This document shows positions 25,964 to 34,334 of a DNA stretch of 64,000 nucleotides, in pieces; the first letter of the stretch is position 1, and each line of letters begins with the position of its first letter. The position numbers and the translations under genes were made by a program. Source of the stretch: Roseiarcus sp963776665. Lineage in GTDB: Bacteria; Pseudomonadota; Alphaproteobacteria; Rhizobiales; Beijerinckiaceae. Under the pieces are notes generated by a model. It ran no database searches, was not told the origin of the DNA, and saw only the letters and a program-made list of their open reading frames with translations. The DNA lies in contig CAVZNQ010000013.1 of the NCBI GenBank assembly GCA_963776665.1, positions 310,001 to 374,000 of the forward strand, in the 5' to 3' direction.

Positions 25964-26557
25964 TCAACCTCCGGCAAGCGCAGCGGCTGCGCGCATGAAT
26001 TGACCAACAACCGCGCGTGTCAAGTCATGGGAGCCGCGGGTGTCGATGATGAAATGGGCCCCCCGCCGCTTTTCGGCGTCAGAGGCCTGACGCGATAGCA
26101 CGGCGTCAAGTTTGGCCTCGGTCATGCCTTGTCGCGCCAGCGCGCGCGCGCGCTGGACAGATTCCGGCGCGCTGACCACGACAACGACATCAACGTCTTT
26201 ATGCCCGCCGGTCTCGAACAGCAGCGGCACGTCCACGATGGCCATCCGCCGGCCCCCTGCTGCGGCGCGCTCGAGGAACTGGAGGCGGGCCTTGGCCACC
26301 GCGGGATGCACCATACCCTCAAGCCGTTGCAGCGCATCCGCGTCGCCCAGCACGCGCGCTCCGAGGCGCTCGCGGTCGATTTTTCCCTCGACCGAGACGC
26401 CTGGAAACGCGGCCTCGATCGATTTTGCGTCGTCGCTGGCGTAGAACTCTCTCACGGCGTCATCGGCGTTGAAAGTCGGGACGCCGAACTCGGCGAACAT
26501 GGCCGCGACCGTCGATTTCCCCATCGCGATCGAGCCCGTCAGTCCAACGACGATCAC
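25964..26557 (-). CDS. coaE: dephospho-CoA kinase
   Basis: Last enzyme of coenzyme A synthesis, 197 residues. The P-loop is GLTGSIAMGKST at residues 5-16, followed by FNADDAVREFY, VHPAVAKARLQFLE, IVDVPLLFETGG and RQ-rich lid sequence. The start is GTG at 26557, which overlaps the aroE stop as GTGA and has GGAGG just ahead. A longer frame to 26884 is antisense-like and lacks family sequence. Confidence 0.94.
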   Translation of the reverse strand: MIVVGLTGSIAMGKSTVAAMFAEFGVPTFNADDAVREFYASDDAKSIEAAFPGVSVEGKIDRERLGARVLGDADALQRLEGMVHPAVAKARLQFLERAAAGGRRMAIVDVPLLFETGGHKDVDVVVVVSAPESVQRARALARQGMTEAKLDAVLSRQASDAEKRRGAHFIIDTRGSHDLTRAVVGQFMRAAAALAGG

Positions 26558-27414
26558 CGCGCCTCCATGTGTGTCGCCAAGACCTCGGCCTCGACCAGCG
26601 CTCGCAACGCCGGCGTCACCGTCGGTCGCCCGCCAAACCAACGGGCGAACCCGGGGACCGCCTGATGGAGCAGCATGCCCAACCCCTCCACGGCGCGCAA
26701 GCCGCGCGCCCTCGCAGCCTCGATGAGCGGCGTGCGCAACGGAACATAGACGATGTCGGCGACGACTGCGTGGTTTGGGAGCCCGCCGACGTCGAGCAAG
26801 AGCGGCGGTTGTCCGGCCATGCCGAGCACGCTCGTGTTGACGAGAAGATCCGCCTCCCGCAGTCTCGCCGCGAGATGGGACCAAGGCGTCGCGTGGGTCA
26901 GGACGCCAAAATGCGCGGCCAGCGCCTCGGCTCGACTCTGGGTCCGGTTGACGATCGCAATGCTCTCAAACCCGCGCGACTTGAGCGCGTAGATGATCGC
27001 CCGGGCTGCGCCGCCCGCGCCAATGACGACGGCCGATCCTGCCCGTCCCAACCAGTCCGGGGCGCTCTGGTCCATGTTGGCCAGAAAGCCGGCGACGTCG
27101 GTGTTGTCGCCCCACAGACGCCCGTCATGCCGCCATAGCGTGTTCACCGCCCCAAGCGCCTCCGCGACTGCCGTTCGCCGGTCGCAGAGGCTAAACGCTG
27201 CTTCCTTGTGAGGCGCCGTCACATTTGCGCCGACGAGTTCGTCCCGGCCGATCTGAATCGCGAACGGGCCAAATTCTCCCGGTCGGACTGCGAATCTCTC
27301 GTAGCTTCCCGCAAGGCCTAGCTCCTTCAACCAGTGCCGATGGATCGTCGGCGATCGGGAGTGGTCGACCGGCCAACCAGCCACGCCTGCGCGGGGCGAA
27401 CGAGAATCGATCAT
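26554..27414 (-). CDS. aroE: shikimate dehydrogenase
   Basis: NADP-dependent enzyme of 286 residues converting 3-dehydroshikimate to shikimate. The substrate site shows SRSPTIHRHWL and the catalytic Lys70 in NVTAPHKEAA; the pairing Asp is in WGDNTDVAGF; the NADP fold begins VVIGAGGAARAI. The ATG overlaps the maf stop (ATGA) and the stop overlaps the coaE GTG, so the block is read as one mRNA. Confidence 0.95.
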   Translation of the reverse strand: MIDSRSPRAGVAGWPVDHSRSPTIHRHWLKELGLAGSYERFAVRPGEFGPFAIQIGRDELVGANVTAPHKEAAFSLCDRRTAVAEALGAVNTLWRHDGRLWGDNTDVAGFLANMDQSAPDWLGRAGSAVVIGAGGAARAIIYALKSRGFESIAIVNRTQSRAEALAAHFGVLTHATPWSHLAARLREADLLVNTSVLGMAGQPPLLLDVGGLPNHAVVADIVYVPLRTPLIEAARARGLRAVEGLGMLLHQAVPGFARWFGGRPTVTPALRALVEAEVLATHMEAR

Positions 27415-28073
27415 AGCGAGATCAGGCTTTCCTTGCGCAGCCAGGCGAGGAGGCGGAGCATTGGCAATCCGAGAACAACGGAGTGCTCGCCTTCGATACG
27501 ATCCATGAGGTGGGCGCCGAGACCCTCGACCTCATAGCCGCCGACCGATCTCAGCGCCGCCGGGCCGGCCCGATTGAGATAGCGCGAAATCGCTACTGGA
27601 TCGAGCGGCCGCATCCGCAGTTCCGCGTGATCGCCCTCGACTACCAGCGGCCGCCCGGAGCGGGCGACGCAGAAGGCCGAGTGCAGCCGGTGCGTCTTGC
27701 CTGAAAGCGCCGCGAGCGATTGGGCCGCCTGATCGAGATCGCGCGCCTTGTGGAAGATCCTCCCCTCGAGCGTGAGCGTCTGATCGGCGCCCAGACAATA
27801 GGCGTCCGGTCGGATCGCGCTGACGGCGAGCGCTTTGGCCTGCGCCAGTTCGCTGGCGAGGCTCTCGATCGAGCCGCCGCGCGCGAGGTGCCGGTCTTCG
27901 ACCGCCCGTTCGTCGATCTCGGCGGCGGCGATCTCCGCATCAAGTCCGACGGCCGACAGGAGCGCCAGGCGGGCGCGACTCTTCGACGCCAGAATCAGCG
28001 GCTGAGCCGCGCGCCAGAGCGAGGGCATCCGCGCCGACCTCGACGTCGAAATTCGAGCTTCCTCCATCGTCAT
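27411..28073 (-). CDS. maf: Maf-like nucleoside triphosphate pyrophosphatase
   Basis: House-cleaning pyrophosphatase of the Maf/YceF family, about 220 residues. It has LILASKSRARLALLSAVG with the catalytic Ser-Lys-Ser-x-x-Arg, the central GADQTLTLEGRIFHKARDLDQA and GYEVEGLGAHLMDRIEGEHSVVLGLPM. The TLTLEGR variant is closer to the YceF-type branch than to MafB-type dTTPases, which suggests methylated GTP as substrate (inference). The ATG at 28073 forms TGATG with the ppsR stop; an ATG at 28028 is an alternative. Confidence 0.9.
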   Translation of the reverse strand: MTMEEARISTSRSARMPSLWRAAQPLILASKSRARLALLSAVGLDAEIAAAEIDERAVEDRHLARGGSIESLASELAQAKALAVSAIRPDAYCLGADQTLTLEGRIFHKARDLDQAAQSLAALSGKTHRLHSAFCVARSGRPLVVEGDHAELRMRPLDPVAISRYLNRAGPAALRSVGGYEVEGLGAHLMDRIEGEHSVVLGLPMLRLLAWLRKESLISL

Positions 28074-28918
28074 CAGCCGTCGGCGATGAACTTCAGCCGA
28101 TGCGCCCGATAAAGATCGAGCACCGCCGCCGCCGTCTCCTCGATCGACCGTCGCGTCACGTCGATCGTCGGCCAACCCCGTTCGGCGAAAAGCCGGCGCG
28201 ACGCCGCGACCTCCTCGGCGACCGCGGTGCGGTCAACATATTCCGTCTCCGAATCGGCGTTGAGCGACAGGAGACGGTTCTGCCGGATTTGCACGATTCG
28301 ATCGGCTGAAGCGATCAGGCCGACGATCAGAGGCCGGCGGAGATGATCGAGGGTCTTTGGCAACGGGACATGCGGCACGAACGGGACGTTGGCGGTCTTA
28401 TAGCCGCGATTCGCAAGATAGATGCTGGTTGGGGTCTTCGACGTGCGGCTGACCCCGAGAAGAACGATATCGGCATGGTCGAGATTTTCCGCCGCCTGGC
28501 CGTCATCGCTCAACATGCTGAAATTGAGCGCGTCGATTCGTTTGAAATAATCGGCGTTGAGCATGTGTTGAGCGCCGGCCCGCGGCGTCGAATTCTGTCC
28601 GAGGTAGGATTTGAACAACGTCAGAATTGGAGCCAGGACGGACAGGCATGGCGAGCCCGACGCAGCGCAGCCTTCTTCGAGCCGCATCGACAGATCAGAA
28701 TCGACCAGAGTGAAGAGCACGATGCCCGGCGCGTTTTCGATTTCGGCGATCACCCGACCGAGCTGCGCCGGGGTGCGCACCAGCGGATAGACATGTTCGA
28801 TCGAAGCAACGCCCTGATATTGCGCCGAGGCGGCGCGAGAGGCGGCGATCAGCGTTTCACCGGTAGAATCCGAAACCAGATGAAGATGGAAATAGCTGCG
28901 GCCCAACGCGGCCCCCAC
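28073..28918 (-). CDS. ppsR: pyruvate, phosphate/water dikinase regulatory protein (DUF299)
   Basis: Bifunctional kinase/pyrophosphorylase of 281 residues that turns a PEP-forming dikinase off and on by phosphorylating a Thr next to its catalytic His. It carries HLHLVSDSTGETL at the start and the P-loop GVSRTSKTPTSIYLANRG near 155-172. This is the gene that borders the origin in Caulobacter (first gene to the right of Cori) and S. meliloti. Transcription runs away from the predicted origin. Confidence 0.93.
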   Translation of the reverse strand: MGAALGRSYFHLHLVSDSTGETLIAASRAASAQYQGVASIEHVYPLVRTPAQLGRVIAEIENAPGIVLFTLVDSDLSMRLEEGCAASGSPCLSVLAPILTLFKSYLGQNSTPRAGAQHMLNADYFKRIDALNFSMLSDDGQAAENLDHADIVLLGVSRTSKTPTSIYLANRGYKTANVPFVPHVPLPKTLDHLRRPLIVGLIASADRIVQIRQNRLLSLNADSETEYVDRTAVAEEVAASRRLFAERGWPTIDVTRRSIEETAAAVLDLYRAHRLKFIADG

Positions 28919-29339
28919 GGGACGGAATTCGCGACTGGTTATAACCGGGCGGGCTTCTTGTGGACAGGCGTGGAAAGTCAGGGCCGGCTTCCTGACCAGC
29001 CGGCAGACCCGCGACTAGGCCCGCGCAACGATCCACAGGCGCGCCTACAGGAACAAAATTGCGGCAATAGACAAACCGGATATGAATTGCGGGGATACTA
29101 TATATCACGTTCCTAGTGGTATTTTCGAAGTCTCTGGAATTCTTAACGAATCGTTAATTGCCGCGAGGCTCCGGTTTCGCCCTTCCGCGCCTTGAGGGCC
29201 CCGGGCGCGCTGTCGCCGAACTGGATAGCGCTGATTGTGCTCAAACCGGATGTCTAAGAAGAAGAATCAATTCCGGTCTTGGATTCTATTTGGTCGCCAA
29301 ACGACCGCCGCGACTTGCGCCGGACATGGGCCGGGCCTA
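28919..29339. other. predicted chromosomal replication origin (oriC)
   Basis: This 421-base gap lies between ppsR and hemJ-rho, the place where Caulobacter and rhizobial origins map, with genes on both sides transcribed away from it. An AT-rich stretch (about 29041-29160, including ATACTATATATCAC) follows a GC-rich part that has two degenerate DnaA boxes in opposite orientation, each 7 of 9: TGTGGACAG (28959-28967) and CGATCCACA (29029-29037). It holds a perfect TTAA-N7-TTAA box and three GANTC sites (29148, 29264, 29282). No full-consensus DnaA box is present, so the call rests on synteny and AT content. Confidence 0.65.
29143..29157. promoter_or_regulatory. CtrA-type box in the predicted oriC
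   Basis: TTAACGAATCGTTAA is an exact TTAA-N7-TTAA motif, and also a palindrome with 7-base arms. It contains GAATC (29148-29152), a GANTC site of the CcrM methylase. In Caulobacter, CtrA bound at such boxes in Cori blocks initiation. Confidence 0.65.
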
Positions 29340-29816
29340 ATGCCATCGACTGTTCGAGAGGCGGACGGGCCGCTCATCCTTGCGAAATTCCCGATGATTC
29401 CCTGGCTCAAGGCGCTGCACGTTATCGCCGTCATCGCCTGGATGGCTGGGATGCTGTACCTGCCTCGGCTGTTCGTTTACCACGCCGATGCGCCGAAAGG
29501 CTCGGCGCTTTCGGAAACCTTCAAGGTCATGGAGCGGCGGCTCCTGAAGGCCATCGTCAACCCATCGATGATTCTGGTATTCCTCACCGGCATCGCGCTT
29601 GCGTTTCTGACCGGATATTGGCAGGCGCCCTGGCTCCAGGCCAAATTCATCCTGGTCCTCGTTCTGGGCGGGCTGCACGGCTACTTTGCGCGCTGTGTGC
29701 GCACTTTCGCAGCCGACGCCAATGCTCGGCCGGCCGGGTTCTATCGCGTCCTGAACGAAGTTCCGACCGTCCTCATGGCCCTGATCGTGATTCTGGCCGT
29801 GGTGAAGCCTTTTTAG
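29340..29816 (+). CDS. hemJ: protoporphyrinogen IX oxidase HemJ
   Basis: Small membrane enzyme of 158 residues from ATG 29340 for the oxidation of protoporphyrinogen to protoporphyrin IX. Signature sequence: WLKALHVIAVIAWMAGMLYLPRLFVYH with the conserved histidines, ETFKVMERRLLKAIVNPSM, and the C-terminal FYRVLNEVPTVLMALIVILAVVKPF. Four helices are visible. The N-terminus is uncertain: an ATG at 29394 gives a length closer to known HemJ, and 29235 is open too but enters the predicted origin. hemE, often between the origin and hemJ/rho, is absent here. Confidence 0.92.
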   Translation: MPSTVREADGPLILAKFPMIPWLKALHVIAVIAWMAGMLYLPRLFVYHADAPKGSALSETFKVMERRLLKAIVNPSMILVFLTGIALAFLTGYWQAPWLQAKFILVLVLGGLHGYFARCVRTFAADANARPAGFYRVLNEVPTVLMALIVILAVVKPF

Positions 29817-30055
29817 GCCTTTTGACGCCCTGACCGCGCCTGCGGCAAAAGACCGTTGAATATTTCCGCAAACCCGACTATGAAGCGGCGCCACCCGTCA
29901 ACGCGGGTTCCGTGCGGCGCCGGATCGCCCGATCCAACTTTCGTCGCGGCAGCCTGACAAAACTCGACGCCGCGTCGAAACGTCACCGCCATCTTCCATC
30001 ACGTCTGTGACTTTGCGGGGCCGTGAGCCCGAAAGTCCGAGAATAAGGTCCGCCC
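29817..30055. other. hemJ-rho intergenic region with hairpin
   Basis: The 239 bases before rho hold a two-part hairpin: GGCGCC at 29887-29892 pairs with 29916-29921, and ACCCG/CGGGT (29893-29897, 29904-29908) pair inside. It may end hemJ transcripts or form part of the rho leader; there is no U-run. No reading frame in it is convincing. Confidence 0.4.
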
Positions 30056-31321
30056 ATGCGGGAAATGAAACTCAAAGAATTAAAGCAGAAATCACCGACC
30101 GAGCTCCTCGCGTTCGCAGAGGAGAACGATGTCGAGAACGCCTCAACCATGCGCAAACAGGAGTTGATGTTCGCGATCCTCAAGCAGCTCGCCAGCGTTG
30201 AAGTGCAGATCATCGGCGAGGGCGTGGTTGAGATTTTGCAGGACGGATTTGCTTTCCTGCGCTCGGCCGACGCCAACTATCTTCCTGGTCCCGACGACAT
30301 CTATGTCTCGCCATCGCAGATCAGGCGCTTGGGGTTGCGAACCGGCGACACGGTCGAGGGCGTGATCCGGAGCCCCAAGGAAGGGGAACGTTATTTCGCG
30401 CTGCTGAAATGCAACGCGATCAATTTCGAGGACCCGGAAAAGACCCGGCACAAGGTCCACTTCGACAACTTGACGCCGCTCTATCCAGACGAACGTTTGC
30501 GGCTCGAGGTCGAAGACCCGACCCGCAAGGATATGTCGGCGCGGGTCATCGATATCGTCGCGCCCATCGGCAAGGGGCAGCGGGCGCTCATCGTCGCGCC
30601 CCCGCGCACCGGCAAGACGGTGTTGCTGCAGAACATCGCCCAGTCGGTCACCGCCAATCATCCGGAATGCTATTTGATCGTCCTCCTGATCGACGAGCGC
30701 CCGGAGGAAGTGACGGACATGCAACGGTCGGTGAAAGGCGAGGTGGTGTCCTCGACCTTCGATGAACCCGCGGTCCGCCACGTTCAGGTCGCCGAGATGG
30801 TGATCGAGAAGGCCAAGAGGCTGGTCGAGCACGGCCGGGATGTGGTCATCCTGCTCGATTCGATCACGCGGCTCGGACGCGCCTACAACACCGTCGTGCC
30901 ATCGTCCGGAAAGGTCCTGACCGGCGGCGTCGACGCCAACGCGCTGCAACGGCCAAAGCGATTTTTCGGCGCCGCGAGGAACATCGAAGAGGGCGGATCG
31001 CTGACGATCATCGCCACCGCGCTCATCGATACCGGCTCGCGCATGGATGAAGTCATTTTCGAAGAGTTCAAGGGCACCGGCAATTCGGAAATCATTCTCG
31101 ACCGCAAGGTCGCCGACAAACGCACCTTCCCGTCCATGGACATCACCCGATCAGGGACCCGGAAAGAGGAATTGCTGGTGCCGCCCGACATTCTCAAGAA
31201 AATGTATGTTCTCCGCCGGATCCTCAATCCGATGGGCACGGTCGATGCGATCGAGTTCCTGCTCGGCAAGCTGCGCGAGACCAAGACGAACGCGAATTTC
31301 TTCGAATTGATGAACACCTGA
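30056..31321 (+). CDS. rho: transcription termination factor Rho
   Basis: Hexameric RNA helicase of 421 residues. The N-terminal part MKLKELKQKSPTELLAFAEEN and the cold-shock-like RNA-binding domain (GVVEILQDGFAFLRSADANYLPGPDDIYVSPSQIR) precede the ATPase core with Walker A APPRTGKT (181-188), the RPEEVTDM and DSITRLGRAYNTVVPSSGKVLTGGVD segments. Length is standard and there is no insertion. It lies next to hemJ on the right side of the predicted origin, as in other alphaproteobacteria. Confidence 0.97.
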   Translation: MREMKLKELKQKSPTELLAFAEENDVENASTMRKQELMFAILKQLASVEVQIIGEGVVEILQDGFAFLRSADANYLPGPDDIYVSPSQIRRLGLRTGDTVEGVIRSPKEGERYFALLKCNAINFEDPEKTRHKVHFDNLTPLYPDERLRLEVEDPTRKDMSARVIDIVAPIGKGQRALIVAPPRTGKTVLLQNIAQSVTANHPECYLIVLLIDERPEEVTDMQRSVKGEVVSSTFDEPAVRHVQVAEMVIEKAKRLVEHGRDVVILLDSITRLGRAYNTVVPSSGKVLTGGVDANALQRPKRFFGAARNIEEGGSLTIIATALIDTGSRMDEVIFEEFKGTGNSEIILDRKVADKRTFPSMDITRSGTRKEELLVPPDILKKMYVLRRILNPMGTVDAIEFLLGKLRETKTNANFFELMNT

Positions 31322-31394
31322 ACTCGGCCTGCCCGGCCTCCGGCGTGACCTGAGATTTCCTCCCAAGACCCGCGCATAAGGAGAGGGTCGCCCC

Positions 31395-32246
31395 TTGACC
31401 AAGCCGCCGCCGCCGACCCTCGCCGACCTCAGAGTGGAAATCGACCGCATCGATGCGGAGATGCATGAGCTTCTGATCGAGCGCGGGCGGGTCATAGACC
31501 GATTGATCGAGATCAAGACCGGTCAGGGAGGGGGTTCGGCGTTCCGCCCGGCGCGTGAGGCCTCGATGATGCGCGCCATCGCGGAGCGGCATCGCGGGCG
31601 TCTGCCGCTGGATACCGTCGAGAGCATCTGGCGGGTCATCATTTCGACCTTCACCTATATCCAGGCGCCTTACAGCGTGCACATCGACGTGTCCGGCGAC
31701 GACGCGAAAATGCGCGATTCGGCGCGGTTTCATTTCGGCTTTACGGTTCCCTGCCTGCCGCATCTCGGGGCGGCGGACGTGATCCGGGCTGTCGGCGGAT
31801 CGAGGGGTGATCTCGGCGTGTTTGCGCTCGATGGCGGTCCGGGGGCCGGCGCGTGGTGGACGCGGCTTGCGCCGCCGGACGCGCCTAAGATCATCGCCCG
31901 GCTGCCGTTTGTGGAACGCGCCGATCACCCCGCAGGCCTGCCGGTGTTCGTCATCTCGAGACCATTGGCCGACGGGGCCGCCCGCGAGGTGGTGCTCGAA
32001 TCGGTCACGCTCGACCGCTGGCGCGCCGACGTTCCAAATGTACTGCGCAAGATCGGCGCGGAGGTCATCGGTTCCGCCGCCAGCGAGATCGGGCTTGCCC
32101 TCCTGGTGGCGCGGCCCGGGGACATCGCCGCGCACGCGGTAAGCGAGGCGCTGCGATCGGCCGGCGGCGCCGACGTGCGCGCCTCCGAGGTCGGCGCCCA
32201 CGCGGACCGCTTCGACGCCTCGGCGTTGCACAAACCGCCGAATTGA
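31395..32246 (+). CDS. chorismate mutase domain protein
   Basis: Protein of 283 residues. Residues about 8-95 form an AroQ-type chorismate mutase domain (LADLRVEIDRIDAEMHELLIERGRVIDRLIEIK, then REASMMRAIAERHRG), which makes prephenate. The remaining 190 residues do not match prephenate dehydratase (no TxR catalytic motif that I can see) and are probably the linked domain found in rhizobial homologues. The start is TTG at 31395 with AGGAGAGGG ahead; the first residues of the mutase helix follow at once. It is first in an operon with hisC-like, tyrA and chaC-like genes. Confidence 0.85.
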   Translation: MTKPPPPTLADLRVEIDRIDAEMHELLIERGRVIDRLIEIKTGQGGGSAFRPAREASMMRAIAERHRGRLPLDTVESIWRVIISTFTYIQAPYSVHIDVSGDDAKMRDSARFHFGFTVPCLPHLGAADVIRAVGGSRGDLGVFALDGGPGAGAWWTRLAPPDAPKIIARLPFVERADHPAGLPVFVISRPLADGAAREVVLESVTLDRWRADVPNVLRKIGAEVIGSAASEIGLALLVARPGDIAAHAVSEALRSAGGADVRASEVGAHADRFDASALHKPPN

Positions 32247-32263
32247 GGCTAATCGGACCCGCC

Positions 32264-33379
32264 ATGACGTCCCACTCTGTCCTCAAGCCGCAGCCGCGCC
32301 CCGAAATCCTGGCGATCGACCCCTATGTGCCGGGGAAGAGCCGGATCCCGGGGGTGGCGAAGGTTCACAAGCTCTCGTCCAACGAATCGCCGCTCGGTCC
32401 GTCTCCGAAGGCGATCGAGGCCGTGCACGCGCTGGCTGGCAGTCTTGAACTCTATCCCGATGGAGCGTCGACAGCTCTTCGGGGGGCCATTGGCCGCCGG
32501 TACGGTCTCGATCCGGCGCGAATCATCTGCGGCAACGGCTCCGACGAATTGCTGGCCCTTCTGGCGCATGTCTTTCTGCACCCGGGGGACGAAGGGCTCT
32601 ACAGCCAATACGGCTTTCTCACCTATCCGATCTGCATTCGGGCGGCCGGCGGCGTTCCCGTCGTGGCCAAAGAGACGGACAAGACGGCGAGCGTGGACGC
32701 TATTCTGGCGAAGACCACCGCTCGGACGAAGATTGTCTATCTCGCCAACCCGAACAACCCGACCGGGACCTATATCCCGTTCTCCGAGGTGAAGCGCCTG
32801 CACGCCGGCCTGCCGGCGCACACGCTGCTGGTGATCGACGCGGCCTATGCCGAATATGTAACTCGCAACGACTATGCCGCCGGCCTCGAGCTTGCCTCGA
32901 GTGCGGAAAACGTCGTGATGACCCGGACATTCTCCAAGATCCATGGCCTTGCGGGCTTGCGGGTCGGCTGGGCCTATGGCTCGGCGCATGTTCTCGATGC
33001 GCTGAACCGCGTTCGTGGGCCCTTCAACCTGAACGGGGCGGCGCAGGCCGCAGGCGTGGCCAGTTTGGAAGACGTCGCCCATATCGAAGGAGCGATCGCG
33101 CACAATTCGCGCTGGCTGGCCTGGCTCGCCGAGGCGATCGCAAAGCTCGGGATCGAGGTGACGCCAAGCGTCGGGAATTTCCTGCTGCTCACCTTTCCGA
33201 AGGAGAAGGGGCGAACCGCGGCGGATGCGGACGCGTTCCTCAGCGCGCGCGGCTTCATCCTCCGGGCGGTCGCGGCCTACGGGCTGCCGGAATCGTTGCG
33301 GCTTACCGTAGGCGGCGAGGAGGCCAACAGGGGCGTGGTCGCCGCGCTGGCCGAATTCATTCGGGGCAAAAGTGATTGA
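32264..33379 (+). CDS. hisC: histidinol-phosphate / aromatic aminotransferase (HisC family)
   Basis: Class I/II PLP aminotransferase of 371 residues. Motifs: GNGSDELLALLAHVFL, YLANPNNPTGTY, VIDAAYAEYV, and the PLP lysine in RTFSKIHGLAGLRVGWAYG. The family covers both histidinol-phosphate and aromatic substrates. Because it sits between a chorismate mutase and tyrA, aromatic transamination in Tyr/Phe synthesis is likely its main job; histidine synthesis cannot be excluded. The ATG at 32264 is 17 bases after the previous stop; a TTG at 32243 overlaps it. Confidence 0.88.
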   Translation: MTSHSVLKPQPRPEILAIDPYVPGKSRIPGVAKVHKLSSNESPLGPSPKAIEAVHALAGSLELYPDGASTALRGAIGRRYGLDPARIICGNGSDELLALLAHVFLHPGDEGLYSQYGFLTYPICIRAAGGVPVVAKETDKTASVDAILAKTTARTKIVYLANPNNPTGTYIPFSEVKRLHAGLPAHTLLVIDAAYAEYVTRNDYAAGLELASSAENVVMTRTFSKIHGLAGLRVGWAYGSAHVLDALNRVRGPFNLNGAAQAAGVASLEDVAHIEGAIAHNSRWLAWLAEAIAKLGIEVTPSVGNFLLLTFPKEKGRTAADADAFLSARGFILRAVAAYGLPESLRLTVGGEEANRGVVAALAEFIRGKSD

Positions 33380-34334
33380 ACGGCTCGGGGCGCCGCTCGA
33401 CGAACCGATCTTCGATGAGCTTGCGGTCATCGGCGTCGGGCTCATCGGCTCGTCCATCGCCCGCGCTGCTCGCCGCCGCAACGCCGCCCGGCGAATAGTC
33501 CTCGCCGACCATTCGGTCGCGGTCCTGGAGCGGGCGAAGGCGTTGGCGCTCGGCGATGTTGTCACCGACGATCTCGCTCGGGCCGTGAGCGGCGCCGATT
33601 GCGTCATTCTCTGCGTGCCGGTCGGGGTCTACGGAGCCGTCGGACGCGCCATCGCGCCGGCGCTGAAGCCCGGGACGATCGTCTCGGACGTCGGTTCGGT
33701 CAAAAGCGCGGTCATCTCTATCCTTGAGGCGGCGCTGCCGGGTCACGCGCGCCTGACGCCGGCCCATCCGGTCGCGGGAACCGAGCACTCGGGGCCGGAC
33801 GCCGGATTTGCGAGCCTGTTCGTGAACCGGTGGTGCATTGTCACTCCGCCCGACGGGGCAGACGAGCAAGCGGTGACGAAAGTCAAAGCATTCTGGGAAG
33901 CGCTGGGATCGCACGTCGAAATCATGGGCGCGGCCCATCACGACCTTGTGCTGGCGATCACCAGCCATGTGCCGCATCTTATCGCCTACAACATCGTAGG
34001 CACCGCGGCGGACCTCGAAGAGGTCACTCGCTCCGAGGTCATCAAGTTCTCAGCCGGGGGTTTCCGCGACTTCACGCGGATCGCGGCCTCGGACCCGACA
34101 ATGTGGCGCGACGTCTTCTTGCACAATAAGGATGCGGTGCTGGAGATGTTGGGCCGGTTCAACGAGGACCTGACGGCGTTGCAGCGGATGATACGCCGCG
34201 GGGACGGCGACGGGCTGTTCGCCCTGTTCACCCGCACCCGGACGATCCGGCGCGGCATCGTCGCCGAAGGCCAGGAGACGGCGGCGCCGGATTTCGGGCG
34301 GCGGGCAGCCGAAACGGACGAGCCGGTTACGTGA
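33372..34334 (+). CDS. tyrA: prephenate/arogenate dehydrogenase
   Basis: NAD(P)-dependent dehydrogenase of 320 residues for tyrosine synthesis. The Rossmann start LAVIGVGLIGSSIARAARRR, CVILCVPVGVYG, SDVGSVKSAVI, the catalytic region TPAHPVAGTEHSGP and SHVPHLIAYNIV and the FSAGGFRDFTRIAASDPTMWRD segment are all present. The start is GTG at 33372, eight bases inside the end of hisC. Cyclohexadienyl specificity (both prephenate and arogenate) is common in this group but not decidable here. Confidence 0.93.
   Translation: MIERLGAPLDEPIFDELAVIGVGLIGSSIARAARRRNAARRIVLADHSVAVLERAKALALGDVVTDDLARAVSGADCVILCVPVGVYGAVGRAIAPALKPGTIVSDVGSVKSAVISILEAALPGHARLTPAHPVAGTEHSGPDAGFASLFVNRWCIVTPPDGADEQAVTKVKAFWEALGSHVEIMGAAHHDLVLAITSHVPHLIAYNIVGTAADLEEVTRSEVIKFSAGGFRDFTRIAASDPTMWRDVFLHNKDAVLEMLGRFNEDLTALQRMIRRGDGDGLFALFTRTRTIRRGIVAEGQETAAPDFGRRAAETDEPVT

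Noticed and set aside
28919..29339. Consensus DnaA boxes (TTATCCACA) in the predicted origin
   Set aside because: The best matches are 7 of 9, so they are reported only as degenerate.
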